The notes: a model not told the origin generated them from the letters alone. A stretch of DNA of 64,000 nucleotides from Haliotis asinina (GCF_037392515.1 NC_090290.1:54944753-55008752); one strand, 5' to 3'. Shown: positions 10,951 to 22,624, counted from the stretch's first letter. Translations and numbers: made by a program.

Positions 10951-11342
10951 TGACGTACGGGAATAGGTGCCCATGTCTCCGCCCCAAAACCCTCTTTCTC
11001 CCTCGCCACGCAGAGGCACTGGGGAGCTCGGGGTGTGGGTCAGGTCAGGTCAGTATGCGACTTGCAAAGTTGGCACGCCACCGCTCTCTGAACCTCTCTA
11101 TCAGTGCATAACCGAGATTTACACTAAACAAAAACCTTCATGTCAGGAGATGAATAGAGGGTCACCGTTGTTGTTCAAGCGAGACTCGGAGCAGGATTCA
11201 AATTACGACATGTTAGCAACGCAATGTTTGTGCGTGTATACATATAGTCTGGTTCATAATTATTGAGAATTTTTCTTCTTACTTTGAGCTATCCTAACAC
11301 CTCAACTGATTCACTGATACTTAAAACTAAGTAATGGTATAA

Positions 11343-11395
11343 GGGAGGTAACTCATCTTGGCCTACTGAGTATAGTACAATTAGAGTTACCTCCC
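11343..11395. repeat. 12-bp inverted repeat in the transposon 5' leader
   Basis: GGGAGGTAACTC at 11343-11354 pairs perfectly with GAGTTACCTCCC at 11384-11395, about 40 bp upstream of the transposase ATG. It may be a sub-terminal transposase site or an RNA hairpin in the leader; the sequence does not decide. Confidence 0.6.
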
Positions 11396-11437
11396 CTGAA
11401 TTTGTAGCAGACGTCATTTTCCTCAGCACTGTCAACA

Positions 11438-12418
11438 ATGTCTGCTGAAGATAAAAGAAGGTTGATTTTTGAGTTGTGTAATCAAGGAATTGATGATGTA
11501 AATACATTGGCAGAGAGAACAGGAACTCCTCTTTCTACTGTGTATAGGATTAGGAAGAATTTTAAAGAGGGAAAGGATTTTGGGCACCAGAAAGGAGCAG
11601 GGAGACCCAGAAATTTGGACTTCTCAGATCGCGTCCGGCTGGGAGTTTTAGCGTCTAAAAATCAAAGGGCAAGCATCTCCAACATCAGGTATGGAATGAT
11701 AGAAAGGGGATCAACAGTTGTATCAAAATCTACAGTTAGAAGAAATTTGATTGATCTTGGAGGGGAGAAAAAGACTGGAATTCCTTCTCCTCTCATGAAA
11801 CAAGAACATAAAGACAGGCGTGTTGAGTGGTGTTTGGCACATGAAAACTTTGACTGGGAAAATGTGATTTTTACTGATGAAAGCTCAATATGGGTATATC
11901 CCAATAATGTGAAAATATGGACAAGGTCTGCGTCAGCACCGTTGTATCGACGACCTAAATACAGCCCAAAGTTTCATGTATGGGGAGGGACATCCTTATT
12001 AGGAACGACCCCGCTGTGTGTGTTTGAGGGGAATCTGACAAGTCAACGCTACACTAACATATTAGATAATTTTCTTCTTCCAAGTGCACATGTGTTTTAT
12101 GGAAATGACTGGATTTTGCAGCAAGATAATGATCTTAAACACACCGCAAAACATGCCAAGCAGTGGTTTCAGGAGGAAAATGTGACTGCATTACCATTTC
12201 CTGCATATAGTCCTGACTTAAATCCCATTGAGAACATTTGGGGGATGATGAAGGAATGTGTGAATCAAAAGGGGTTGACAAAAATTGAAGACATGAAGAG
12301 AGATGTGATCCGATACTGGGACAGCATAACTCACGAGACACTAACCTCTCTGATAGGAAGTATGCCTACCCGTCTTAGACTGTGCCGTGAAGCTCAAGGA
12401 GACTTGATAAAATATTAA
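11438..12418 (+). CDS. Tc1-like DD34E transposase
   Basis: This 326-residue protein would cut and paste its own element in the nucleus. The N-terminal part (about 1-110) has the paired helix-turn-helix DNA-binding layout, with a GRPR linker motif at 55-58 that usually contacts the AT-rich minor groove. The catalytic triad is visible: D147 in FTDES, D230 in QQD, and E265 in SPDLNPIENIW, with 34 residues between the second D and the E. Length and motif order match full Tc1-like transposases, and I see no stop or frameshift. The ATG at 11438 (ATGTCTGCTGAAGAT) is the natural start, inside the terminal repeats. An intact ORF with good terminal repeats suggests recent activity, but mobility cannot be shown from one copy. 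Confidence 0.95.
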   Translation: MSAEDKRRLIFELCNQGIDDVNTLAERTGTPLSTVYRIRKNFKEGKDFGHQKGAGRPRNLDFSDRVRLGVLASKNQRASISNIRYGMIERGSTVVSKSTVRRNLIDLGGEKKTGIPSPLMKQEHKDRRVEWCLAHENFDWENVIFTDESSIWVYPNNVKIWTRSASAPLYRRPKYSPKFHVWGGTSLLGTTPLCVFEGNLTSQRYTNILDNFLLPSAHVFYGNDWILQQDNDLKHTAKHAKQWFQEENVTALPFPAYSPDLNPIENIWGMMKECVNQKGLTKIEDMKRDVIRYWDSITHETLTSLIGSMPTRLRLCREAQGDLIKY

Positions 12419-12543
12419 ATTGTTACCTAGACAACATGAAAAGGTCAGTTCACTTTCACAATACATTCAATTTTATCTGATTTGTTCTCGTTTAATAATA
12501 TGAAATGCTTTAGCTATTCTCAATAATTTTGAACCATACTGTA

Positions 12544-12961
12544 CTAGCGACAGTTGATGAAAACATGACCACCTACTATCTGAACCTCATATATTTGTTG
12601 CGTCGATCAGGCTGTCGTACAATCAGGAAGTAACTCGCTGTTGTTGGAGACGGTAGCACGGCTGGCAAGGGGATAAACAAGTAGAACTGGGAAAAGGTAA
12701 GAAGACTTTTTGCAAACAACCCGTGACGAATCGGATTGAATTTTAGCAACCTATGTTTGTGGTTAGAGACTACTAACGTGACGTGACATCTTATGCCGTA
12801 CGTAGTTTGATGGCCATGTCGTCCCTCACTGGATTGATTGGTCCAGATTCGATTATTTAGCTGTATAACCGTTGAGAAAATACCTCGAGCGTCGTAAAAC
12901 AAGAAGCAAACAAACACTTAGATACAGACTTCACAGACATATATCAAAAGGGAGCGAGTCT
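12544..12961. other. Spacer with a SINE B fragment
   Basis: Within this stretch, 12823-12905 reads cactggattgattggtccag, attcgattattta, tagctgtata and ends gcgtcgtaaaac, which is SINE family B (+ orientation) with an internal loss. The rest shows no gene. Confidence 0.55.
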
Positions 12962-13022
12962 AGATTACGCCGCTTTTAGCAACATTGTAGCAATATCATG
13001 GCGGTGGACACCAGAAATGTTG
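12962..13022 (-). mobile_element. SINE family C tail fragment
   Basis: attacgccgcttttagcaac, attgtagcaatatcatggcg, gtggacaccagaaat matches the tail half of SINE family C (compare 48340-48390). Only about 60 bp remain. Confidence 0.55.
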
Positions 13023-13504
13023 TAATTGTAATTGTAATATTCATGTAATATTTGAACGCAAACTGCCGGGCAAAACAGGCGCGTAGCAAGGCATTTTTTC
13101 GTGTAAGCCCGATAGGTTGCAAACCTATAAATGTAGGTAGTGTTGAGTATTTTCCCAACCTTTCTACACACAATCACGTGTATGCCTGGGCTTTATTCAT
13201 AATGGTAGTTTCGCCCAATGAAAAGAAAGCATAGACTGAGTACATATTTTTGTTTTAATATTAAATTTGACGTGCTTCTGTGGCTGCTTTCATGCAGTCT
13301 CGAAGCATTTTAAATGGTTTCTGCAGCTCATTTTTCCAAGTGTATACTTCTCTTTTCCTGCAGCGTGTGTCTTCCAGGTATACATACCACTGTTTAGGAC
13401 CCGAAGCTTGTCAAATATTTGCAATAAACACATACGCTACATTGTTTGAATGTATGACGTTAGGGCCTGTACGTCCTAACGGCCGCTTCACCTCTGTGTA
13501 ACAG
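13023..13504. other. Spacer or intron upstream of the STPG exon
   Basis: No domain recognised in the short ORFs. The end of the stretch (cttcacctctgtgtaacag before 13505) looks like a splice acceptor, so at least the right part is probably an intron. Confidence 0.4.
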
Positions 13505-14197
13505 ATGAACTTCAAACAATGGTCGACCATCAAGGAGATGAGGAAAGCTTGCTTGGCTGAGAAAAGACGTCTGGAGAGGGAAGGGCTTCTCCCCGACTAT
13601 GACTATCCCGACCCGAAGGGAACACACAGATCCTCAGGACAGAAGAGAAGACCAATCACAGTCCTCAACGACAATCCAGGGCCGTGTTACTACCCCATTA
13701 CGTTTTCACCTCCTGGAGTGTCTATTTGCGGACGATCTTCTCTTAGGAACCAGGTGATGTTAATGGACGGGGATGACCTCAAAAGCAACGGCAGGAACTA
13801 CAACGATGGTGGCCATGTATCATGTCTCCCCGTTGCTACAACTGCTGGCTGGAATGAGAACAGACACAGGAAGGAGAGTGTGTATCAAAGCACCCATAAT
13901 GCTCAAGCTCTAACAGACAAGAAAATAAAACCAGAAAGAAGGATTGCGTTAAAGAAGCGGAGCTTTTCTCCGGAAAATGAACAAAAGTATGAGGGAACTG
14001 GTGACACTCCTTCTGAGCGTCTTTTGCCGTCTGCTAAATTTCATTCAAAAAGCCCTGGGCCTGGCGCGCACTCCCCCGAGCACAGCAGGGGACACTTTCC
14101 TAGTTCGCCGTCGTTTTCCATCACCGGGCGTCCCCGTCCATTCCTCAATAATGGCAGTCTTCAAGTCACTGACGCCGGTATCGTCGTGCATCAGTAA
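13505..14197 (+). CDS. Sperm-tail PG-rich (SHIPPO/STPG) repeat protein, large 5' exon
   Basis: The 230-residue open frame encodes a basic, highly charged helix-prone N-terminus (residues 1-35, KEMRKACLAEKRRLERE) and PG-rich repeats: NPGPCYY at 57-63 and SPGPGAHSPE at 183-192, followed by SFSITGRPRPF at 203-213. This PGP-x-Y ... FSI.GR pattern defines the sperm-tail PG-rich repeat family (ODF3/CIMAP, STPG1), proteins tied to ciliary and flagellar microtubules. An acceptor-like cag precedes the ATG, so this may be an internal exon whose ATG is not the real start. Candidate donors lie at 14178 and 14194; neither gives the frame needed for the exon at 21494 directly, so either an exon between them is unseen or the frame truly stops at 14197. 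Linkage to the two downstream exons is inferred. Confidence 0.7.
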   Translation: MNFKQWSTIKEMRKACLAEKRRLEREGLLPDYDYPDPKGTHRSSGQKRRPITVLNDNPGPCYYPITFSPPGVSICGRSSLRNQVMLMDGDDLKSNGRNYNDGGHVSCLPVATTAGWNENRHRKESVYQSTHNAQALTDKKIKPERRIALKKRSFSPENEQKYEGTGDTPSERLLPSAKFHSKSPGPGAHSPEHSRGHFPSSPSFSITGRPRPFLNNGSLQVTDAGIVVHQ

Positions 14198-15159
14198 ATG
14201 CAGGCTGTCCAGCTTGACCTGATCAAGTGAATACTAATACATTGCGGGACCGAGTCACAACTCTTTGAGTCTCTTTATTGTGAAGGGGTGCATCTTTGTC
14301 TGTTGATTGTGAACATTTCCGAAGGTCGCTGATTCGCGAAATCGTCAGTAATGTCCCAACTTTCTTTAAGCAAGAAGCTACAGATGGTTTCATGTCGCCG
14401 ATTCAGGTTTTTAGGCAGCGAGCAGCAGCAGCAACTGGTGTTTCCAATGATAATTGAACTGGGTGAAAAGAGTGGGAGTGAATCTGATTGTGAAAGTAAC
14501 TGACATCTACCAACCAAACGAGAGCATGTGGTCGTACAAACACTTATATTAAACATAAAATGGTTGTGTTTTCAGAAGTGTTGGTTTCAGGGACAAGTTG
14601 TGTAACGAATCGATGTATCCAAACATGGCACGGACGCAACGTTAATAACACTCTCTACTCTCCTATTTAATGAAGTAAACTCGACCTGCCGTTCCTGCCA
14701 TTTGACCTCCCGGGTCATGCATATGTAGATTAGCTCAGGTCAAGCTGTCACGATCTCAGTGTAACCGTGACATTGTATATCAACAACTGCTTTCTTGGAG
14801 TTCACAAAAACTGAAGAAAAATAACTCTTAGACTAACTGGACGATACCCACTGAGAGAATTGTAAGAAGAAGTCAACATCAACCACTGGTATGCCTATCC
14901 GGATTGTTCACAAGCTGATTCTACATATCTGGAATATTACAGTCCAGTCTAGACAATACTCGGTCCTGTCAGATGATTGTGTACTTTTAGATCAATGATT
15001 AACGCATAGGGACAACATGAGTCGAGGGTTAATAAAGCATAATGATATTTCCCCCCTTGTAAATGTGTTACGATAATAAACCGTTTGGACTCTGCCATGA
15101 GTATTTGTATATTGCTGACATCACACTTACATGTAACTACACCCTACATAGTCCAATGT
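14198..15159. other. No gene seen
   Basis: Probable intron or 3' flank of the STPG gene. ORFs on both strands here have no recognisable domain. Confidence 0.4.
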
Positions 15160-15300
15160 CAGCTATCCACACAGGGACTGAGTTTAGTTTTATACCGCTC
15201 TCAGCGTCTGCATGGGGAAATGGGCTTCACACAATGTACCCATGTGGGAAATCGAACCCGGGTCTTTGGCGTGACGAGCGAACCCACCGCCCCTAGTCCT
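15160..15300 (-). mobile_element. SINE family C copy
   Basis: The right end, reverse-complemented, has a tRNA-like segment with B box GGGTTCGATTTCCC; the left end carries the gagtttagttttataccgc tail. The middle caccatgtgggaaatcgaac block equals that of 48318-48482. Confidence 0.7.
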
Positions 15301-15411
15301 TAGATAAACGATCAGAAACCATGCAATATCGTTTCAATACCGTAGTAACTTTATACCGCAACAGGATTCGACTTCATGGGCTATTCCACGACAATTATCA
15401 GTCAAACCTCA

Positions 15412-15598
15412 TGATGTGAACTTTGATGTGTCGAAATGATGGTTGTCTCGAAGGAAAGGTTTGAACTTTGATGTGTCGAAATGATGGTTGTCTCGAAGGA
15501 AAGGTTTGAACTTTGATGTGTCGAAATGATGGTTGTCTCGAAGGAAAGGTTTGAACTCTGATGTGTCGAAATGATGGTTGTCTCGAAGGAAAGGTTTT
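15412..15598. repeat. 45-bp minisatellite, about 4 copies
   Basis: Unit of 45 bp (gtttgaactttgatgtgtcg, aaatgatggttgtctcgaag, gaaag) repeated about four times with only one or two differences, so the array is young. A multiple of three keeps - strand frames open, but the peptide repeat is only four units long and has no coding context. Confidence 0.9.
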
Positions 15599-18500
15599 TT
15601 CTCGCATATTCCTTATTTAACATATATTACTGTACATGTAGTAGTTCCGGGTCCCGATCCATAAAACCTTAGCACTACGATATGCGCACGTCTATGATAA
15701 ACTAAAGTGCAGTCGGAAATAGAAAAAAGCCTGTGTTTTCATGATTATCTCTACAATTTATGTAGTTGATACGCACACGTGTGAAGTATCTGTTTAAATA
15801 AGTTCAACCTCACTACAGTTCCAGTGGTAGGGAGATGGGAAACGTTTAAATAGGACTTCACTGAGGAGAGATTAGTTCCGGAATGAGAAATGCGATTTTT
15901 TTTTCGAAGTCCAAGGCCACTTATTTGAACCGACTATGGCTTTATGCAGATTAGTGTGCCATGATATTGTGTTATAAAGGGCACTTTTTAAATGTCCATT
16001 TAGTCTTAGCTTCATTATAAACGATAGGTGTTGTTTAAAAAATAACTTTCAAGAAACGGGTAGGAGTAATCGTCTCAAAAGCAAAGCCAGGAAGGGTGAA
16101 GCAGACGATAATTGGGGTCGGGCGAGGGGATAGAGGTATCAGTGAAGATATGATAATCCTTCAGGGGAATTAAAGTAGGGCATTACAAGGCGCATGATAA
16201 CAGTTTACAAATAATATCCAATTATGTCGATCTCCGGTGGTCATGCCATCTGTATATTTTCAGACATTTTAATACGATGCTTTTCTATGGGTATCATGCA
16301 TAATAGTCTTGTACATAACGTAACATAAACGTCATTACAGAAAGACGCGTAAGAAGTTGATCAATAGATGAGACATATTCAACTCTCATGAAAAAGCACA
16401 AAATACCTTTGAGGTGACCCCTTGCATTTCATGCCAGGAGAATCGACTTTACTCTACCGGGTTTACTCTACCGGGTTTACTCGTCGAGGTTGCGACGACT
16501 TCGGAACTAAGTAGGGGATGTAATCGCAGGGTTCAATTACAGTCGGCAACGGGTGAACTCTCATTCGTCTCCCAAAAACAAGAAGTTTCTAAAACGGGAT
16601 TATATTCAACCAGTATTGTTTATATTGTTTCAAACATAATTGGGTTTAGTAAACATTTTGAGGAAACTGTTAAATTTTTATTACTTTGACATCATAACGT
16701 GCCGAATGGAGTCCTTTTTGTAGGCTTACTTTAATGCGGACCTTTGAACCCATTTAGATAACAAATCAGAATTGTACTGCTCGACAGGATTGTTGTGTTG
16801 CTGTGTTAGGTTCCCCGATGTTTGTATCAGTAGCACATATTTCATATCCGGGTGCATAGCCGTGGCTACCTTTATGATAAAACTCGGGCTTACGCAAGAT
16901 TATTTCTAAAAGGCTTGGTCATCTCCTCAATACTATCTTAATATATAGCTATGCTACCTATCGGAAGAAAAATAGCTGGCTACGCAGCAGGGGTGGTGTC
17001 CAGACAGATTATTCCTCCGCCATGCACCAGAATATTGACACCACAATACTAAAGCCAACCAATTCAGAAGAATTCAATACCGTGTCTTTTACAAAACAGT
17101 GTTATACATTACAAGGGACGATACAACACAGGACAAACCTATTACACCTTACATCGAGGCGCGCATGGCGACATCTATGGAATCCTAGACAGGACATTGT
17201 CGCGGTGTTGGCTTTAAATAATCAAGAGGCCATCCGTCCATTTAACCACAGCGCGATGGTGCAACAATGACATACTTTAACAAGATGTCGCACTACTCCT
17301 CTGTCGTGGTTTTAAAACCAGTTGTTTCTGTATATAACTAAAATGTGAGGACGCGATAACGTTCCTTTAATGTTTCCATAGATTGCTCGATCCACGTGTG
17401 ACGTCACCGACACCATGTTATCTGTAAGGAAGGCATTCAGCCGTCTTAACCAGCGAATATATTGAACACGCCACGAAAGAAGTAGCATTTGCAGTGGGGT
17501 GTATGGGCACCACCAACAAGGTTAGTTACCTGTATAGCTAGTGCCAAAGTAAGATGAATCTGGTCCCAGGCACAAGTATTTGTATATACTGGAAACTAAG
17601 GGATATCGTATGAACACAGCCGAGGGGAATTAATTCCTATGTTTGTTATAAAAGATATGAAATTACAGGATTTTTTGTTAGTAGTTGTTATGCAGGTAGT
17701 CAAATAAACAAATAACAGGTCAAATAAACTTGCATACCAGTAATTAGGGAAGTGACATGGTGGGCTGCCACTGTCAGCATGGTGTGTACCTGGCACATGA
17801 CACATGCAGCTTTCACCTGAGTACACAGACAACAGGAGCACTATGTACCCAGGATGTACCCGCCGACAGCCAGCTCAGCTGTATGGTAACCTGCTAAGGA
17901 CAAAATTGTGAATTTGTGATTGGTGCTGTGACAACCATCAAAACGTTACTGGGAAAGAGCAACCGAAATAAAACTTTGGTTCCAAGGGACACATGAAGCT
18001 GTGAACGCCCTCAGAGGTCTTATAGCACAGTCTTCAAAACCACGAGTCGCAGTTGTTGACGGGTGACATCATAAAGCTGACAGAATCTACCATCAGCATC
18101 CACCCAACCACAAGTGCACGTCGAGGTCATGTTCGATGTAGAGAATACCCCAAGGAACCAAATCTGGAAATCTGTTCAGCTATGATCCTTAAAGCAGGAT
18201 GTTTATGTGTTGACATGTTGTGTATAACATACCTGCATCAAACTCGTCACCTTCAAATACCCATTTCTTCGTTGTTTGTAGCCACTATCAATCTCTGGTG
18301 GATACCATCTTTTCTCCCTCAGTTCATGTCAACAACGTTGGTGACTATTAAATTATTTTCCTGAGGGGTTACCTTTTCACGGAATACAATCCATTTGAGA
18401 ATTTGTTAAATGATGTATGAAGAGTAATTAGAATAAATGCCGGTGGCAGCGAGCCACTTCCGGTCAGATACAACAGAAGCACTGTTTTACAAGTGCAGTT

Positions 18501-18843
18501 CTATTTTGTACTGCCAAAGTGATACGCTGTGCTTATATGTACTCATTTGTGAACTTTGTGGTCATTTTAGAATACAACTATTAATTAAATCAATTTCTCA
18601 TGGCTTCACACCTAGTTCTCTTACAGGCAGATACCCGGGTCACTGTTTAGTTTCAGCTTGAGAATATGCACCTCGTGTTATATATATGGAGATTTATATT
18701 GTGCAAAACATCTTGCAGACACTCCGTGATGACCACACCTGAAACGACACATCACAAGGACGGCCCACCTGGCTCAGATAGCGCAGCAACGGCCAGGGAG
18801 GGATACACAAGGCGTATGGAATATGCAGATTTTCTACAAAGAG
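15599..18843. other. No gene supported
   Basis: Long stretch, possibly intronic to the STPG gene. Short ORFs at 16414-16689, 17022-17270 and 18053-18364 have no domain that I recognise. A short direct repeat, ctctaccgggttta, lies at 16452-16480. No rRNA or tRNA seen. Confidence 0.4.
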
Positions 18844-19220
18844 TGGATGGCGAAGTATGCCATATTTGGGATTTCACTTTCTTAGTAAAGTACGAATTCT
18901 AGTACTTTTTTCGGTTGAGTCCCATCCGGGATTCGAACCCGCACCCTCAGAGTCAGGCACCTAATCGCCGCAGTCTAGACTACCAGTTGTCCGACTTTCA
19001 TTTTTGTGGAAGTCGCGGTGGCTGAGCGAGCTAGGTGGCTGACTTTGTGTGCTGACGATTAGGTGCCTGACTCTGAGGGTGCGGGTTCGAATCCCGGATG
19101 GGACTCAACCGAAAAAAAGTACTAGAATTCGTACTTTACTAAGAAAGTGAAATCCCAAATATGACATATGTTGCATTTGACCACTTTCTAAATGGCATCG
19201 TGTAATCATGGATGGCGAAG
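18844..19220 (+). mobile_element. Head-to-head pair of SINE family A copies inserted as one unit
   Basis: A full SINE A copy on the + strand (about 19013-19208; tRNA-like head with B box GGTTCGAATCCC) faces a head-truncated copy on the - strand (about 18858-18970). The shared arms are about 110 bp and nearly identical. The whole pair is flanked by a 12-bp direct repeat, TGGATGGCGAAG, at 18844-18855 and 19209-19220, the size expected for a LINE-mobilised target duplication. Confidence 0.8.
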
Positions 19221-19604
19221 ATTTATATTTTTGGGTTTATTTTCAGTCCTCTTGGCAAATTCAAACAAATCGTGACTGGAACACCAGGTAGTGTCTTGGT
19301 TTTCGTGTGTAAACTGCCCGATAAGATATACAAACCTTGTTTTTGGTTCTGAGTGTGGACAACCCCCAGCAATAATTCATCTGTAAGTACTATACGGGAA
19401 GATAGGTCCTGAATATTGACATATTACACAAAACACCGTGAGAGGGACATGTTCGGTTGTATGAAAGCGCAACACCTGCCCAATTGGTGATCAGAGATGA
19501 TAGTCTTGTACACGACAACCTCGCTGCCTCTATAGTTTCTTACTAAATGGACCCCTTTTGTTGGTAGACGTTCCCAGAGAGATTATGGTCCGTTCTGGCC
19601 TTTC
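19221..19604. other. No gene seen
   Basis: Spacer between the SINE pair and the next MITE; no exon recognised. Confidence 0.4.
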
Positions 19605-19764
19605 TGGGGTTTCTTTCACAAAGCAGCTTTACTAAGGTTAACCTTAACTCCCATTCTTTAACACTGCACTAAGGCTACCTTAAACCCAGTTTACCTCAGT
19701 GCAGTGTTATAGAATAGGAGTTGAGGTTAACCTTAGTAAAGGTTGCTTTGTGAAAGGAACCCCT
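19605..19764. mobile_element. Palindromic MITE, family P, copy 1
   Basis: Arms of about 75 bp: left ggggtttctttcacaaagc then actaaggttaaccttaac; right arm pairs (ccttagtaaaggttgc, tttgtgaaaggaacccc). Almost the whole element is a palindrome. A related copy lies at 22625-22753. Confidence 0.75.
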
Positions 19765-20742
19765 GGTCAGGACGCCGCAAGTCATACTCGGTGAGACACA
19801 GACTGGAGAATGCTGCAATGTTGTGAATCACTATAGTAAACAACTCCCTGGATTCATGGAGCCCGTTATTAGAAGACAGCCTTTGCTTCTTTCTGGTCCC
19901 GATTCTCGACTGTTCGTGACCACTTCACTGTGGGTATTTTAGAGGTTTTAGAGGCCATCTTACTTGTACCGCCGTATTTATCTTAAATGCGAACTGGTCG
20001 CGTATGAAATTTTAGACAACTGGCTCCCGGTAGATTCCTACATTCAATCACGGTATGACTTTCAAATCATGATAGGGCCATGGATTCTTCAATTTGAGCC
20101 ATTTTTGTGTAAAATCTACTTATTGCCGAAATGAAATGTTAATTTCATTGACTGTTTTGTAAAAATAATACCATCTACGATTCTGAAACCGTTTTTCGAA
20201 ATATACGTTTGAAAATATAAAGTAGTGATCTGGCGACAATTATATTAAGATATGTGAAACAAATCATCACCGTCATTGCTGTTTAAAATTTAGAATTAGT
20301 GTTGTTTTGTGTGAAGTAGTGCCGTATGTTCATATGCCAGTGAAACATCTCAGAGATGCACGAGTCGTTTGTCGCCGATAGAAGGGCGATCGAGTCTGTT
20401 TTAAGGTTACGGAAAGTTGAAAAAAATGAATTCCCGACTATTTGGAGTTGATGACAAAATGGTTGTCTATTCACTTCTAGTCTTGGCATCGCCGCCCTGG
20501 CCCAAATTGGTATAGTCCAGCACCACCATCATGGCGAGATCACGGGCCCATCTACTCCTTCGGGTCAGCTCATCGGGATTTATACAGCTCGGTGAGAGTG
20601 CATGAGACTCCTGTATATAAGTAAATAGATAACATGTACCTGCACAGATTTACAGGATCCTCTTTGACTACAACCATAACATTTTCGATCCTGGTCCGAT
20701 GTGATAACATGTTGTAAATCGTGTTTAAAAACGTTTAAAGTT
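19765..20742. other. No gene supported
   Basis: A short open + frame at 20531-20594 starts ATGGCGAGATCACGG and ends at a donor-like gtgagag, but nothing links it to a gene. The rest shows only AT-rich spacer. Confidence 0.35.
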
Positions 20743-20828
20743 TTCTACCTGGGGAGACCATTGATAACGATGGCGGAATGTCTTGTTCTACCTGGGGAGA
20801 CCATTGATAACGATGGCGGAATGTCTTG
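20743..20828. repeat. 43-bp tandem duplication
   Basis: Two identical or nearly identical 43-bp units (ttctacctggggagaccatt, gataacgatggcggaatgtc) at 20743-20785 and 20786-20828. Confidence 0.9.
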
Positions 20829-21493
20829 CCATCTTATTATTCTCCATTGAACTGTGCGTAATCCAGGAACTTAATAATATCCAACCTAATGTTAGGACTC
20901 ACATACCGTCAAACAGAAGATCTTGAAATCCTCCCTCTCGGCAGAAGCCCAGGTAAGCTGAGTATCTGGGCAACATATGCATAGAAAATTTTCAAAATTG
21001 AAAAATATTACACACTAAATTCGTAGCAATCGCTTGCGTATATTCAAAGGCATCGATTGTTATCATGTTGTACGGAGGGTATAGAACTAGTGTTGCACTG
21101 TCAGTATAGGATGAGTAAACATTTATGAAATCATGTCCATAATTTATATTTAAGTTAGTTTTCATTACGTATGACATAAAGCAGTACATGCCGGCATAGT
21201 AAACTTACTCAATGACATTATACTTAGCTCAGAAGAAATATGCAAAGATTTGAAAGCAGTGGGGAGCAGAAAGTGAAATACTCACTCAACATTAATAATA
21301 CCCACTCTCAAAAAATACAGCGGGCACTGTACCCAGTATGTCCCTATCTTTGGTATCACAACCTCTCGGGGCTTGTGAGAAAAACAATGTGCACATGTTT
21401 TGACCTTTTTTCTTTGCCAATTGTCACAAATCCTTTTCGTTATTATTAACACAAGCTTATATGTATTTAATGCATTTTGTTGATTTTACCCAG
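20829..21493. other. Intron upstream of STPG exon a
   Basis: No coding signal. The right part (about 21360-21493) is repeated upstream of the exon at 22889, showing that the exon was duplicated together with its flanks. Confidence 0.5.
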
Positions 21494-21592
21494 GATTCCC
21501 CAGGCCCTTGTTATTTTCCACCGTCTCCAACACAGCTGAGTCCGGGACCCAAATTCTCTATCACCTCAAGACGCAGGCCACCCTTTCTTATA
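21494..21592 (+). CDS. STPG-repeat exon a
   Basis: A 99-bp exon of 33 codons, bounded by acceptor ttttacccag and donor gtacgt. It translates as DSPGPCYFPPSPTQ then LSPGPKFSITSRRRPPFLI, carrying two PGP cores and the FSI.SRR signature of sperm-tail PG-rich repeats. Length divisible by three means it can be skipped or duplicated without frame loss. It is similar to the exon at 22889-22993, including intron flanks. Confidence 0.8.
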
Positions 21593-22624
21593 GTACGTAT
21601 TAATGGATGGAAACTGTTTGGACGATGTTATTCAAGCAAATCCAGGGTTACATATCCCAGTCTAAGAGGTTTACTAACTAATGACTGGCCATCATTCGTA
21701 ACCTGCCTTTGCACACCCGATCCTTTCCAACAACCGTCAATTAGTGATGCATGTTAGGGAGGTGAGATTGTTTTCAGTCTAGAGCTAGTATACCTGTGGC
21801 TTTTAATTTGAATTTGGAACCGAGCGCATAGTATCTTCAAATGTGCATTTTGTTGACTCTACCTCTGCATAAAAATATTTCAAAAGACTTGTCCGAAAAC
21901 GACTGTGAAAGAGCAGTGTACGGTGTTCTTCAATCAATAGCAGCTTCCGCAATGATGCTTTTTGTGTTTGTTGTTTAACGCAGTATTCGGCAGTTATAGA
22001 TCTATTAAACATTGGTCTGTAAATAATTGATTCCGACAATCCAGTGAGTGACATGATGAGCAGCGGGGCTCCTTCTGCTCCGGAGCACCGCTAGAATATT
22101 GTTGTGGAACGATATGGGATTCTTCCTTCTCCCACAGACAATGTTTGTGGGCTAATGAGATTCATTCTCCTTCTCCATTACAGGTTATAAGTGTACAGAC
22201 ACGTATGCCACTTAACTATTCAAATATTCTCTCTTCATTAATATTTCCATTTAAATAATTTTTTGAAAGAAAAGTGTTTCCTGTTTTCTGATTCATTAAT
22301 TCAGATGATATTACATCAATAGCAGATGTTCATTTGGCATGTATTTAATCTCCATCGGAATGCGAGAACATCAGGAGTCTAAATATGTCAACCAAAAGTT
22401 AAGACTTCCATATCCTCAAACAGTTTATGTTGAAATCTCGTCTTTTGAACAATTCACCCCAGGCGTGTGTGAAAGGCAATGTGCACATGACCTTTTTTTC
22501 TTTTCCAATTAAGTTATCAATTATCACAGGTCTTTCCCGTCATTAACGCTAACCTAGATTGGCATACAGACCCTGAGGCAGATTATCCAAGAAAGCCCAC
22601 GCAAGTCAAGAAATTGTAAGTCCA

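Larger units (their letters stand above)
11245..12541 (+). mobile_element. Tc1-like DNA transposon, apparently complete
   Basis: The terminal inverted repeats are about 26 bp with three mismatches: left starts TAGTCTGGTTCA, the right end reverse-complemented starts CAGTATGGTTCA, and both continue AATTATTGAGAAT. TA dinucleotides flank the element (11243-11244 and 12542-12543), the target duplication expected for the IS630-Tc1-mariner group. One uninterrupted 326-residue transposase lies inside. Length 1297 bp is normal for the family. Confidence 0.9.

Noticed and set aside
12576-12917. A 113-residue - strand gene
   Set aside because: About a quarter of it is a SINE B fragment and the rest has no domain.
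16414-16689. A 91-residue + strand gene
   Set aside because: Contains a short direct repeat at its start and no domain or splice evidence.
19013-19110. A tRNA-Leu/Ser gene
   Set aside because: A and B boxes look good, but the same head continues into a body and tail that recur at 4296-4500 and 51183-51300, and the copy lies inside a target-duplicated insertion; it is a SINE.
20531-20594. A first exon starting ATGGCGAGATCACGG with a gtgagag donor
   Set aside because: Short, no homology recognised, and no compatible downstream exon found.
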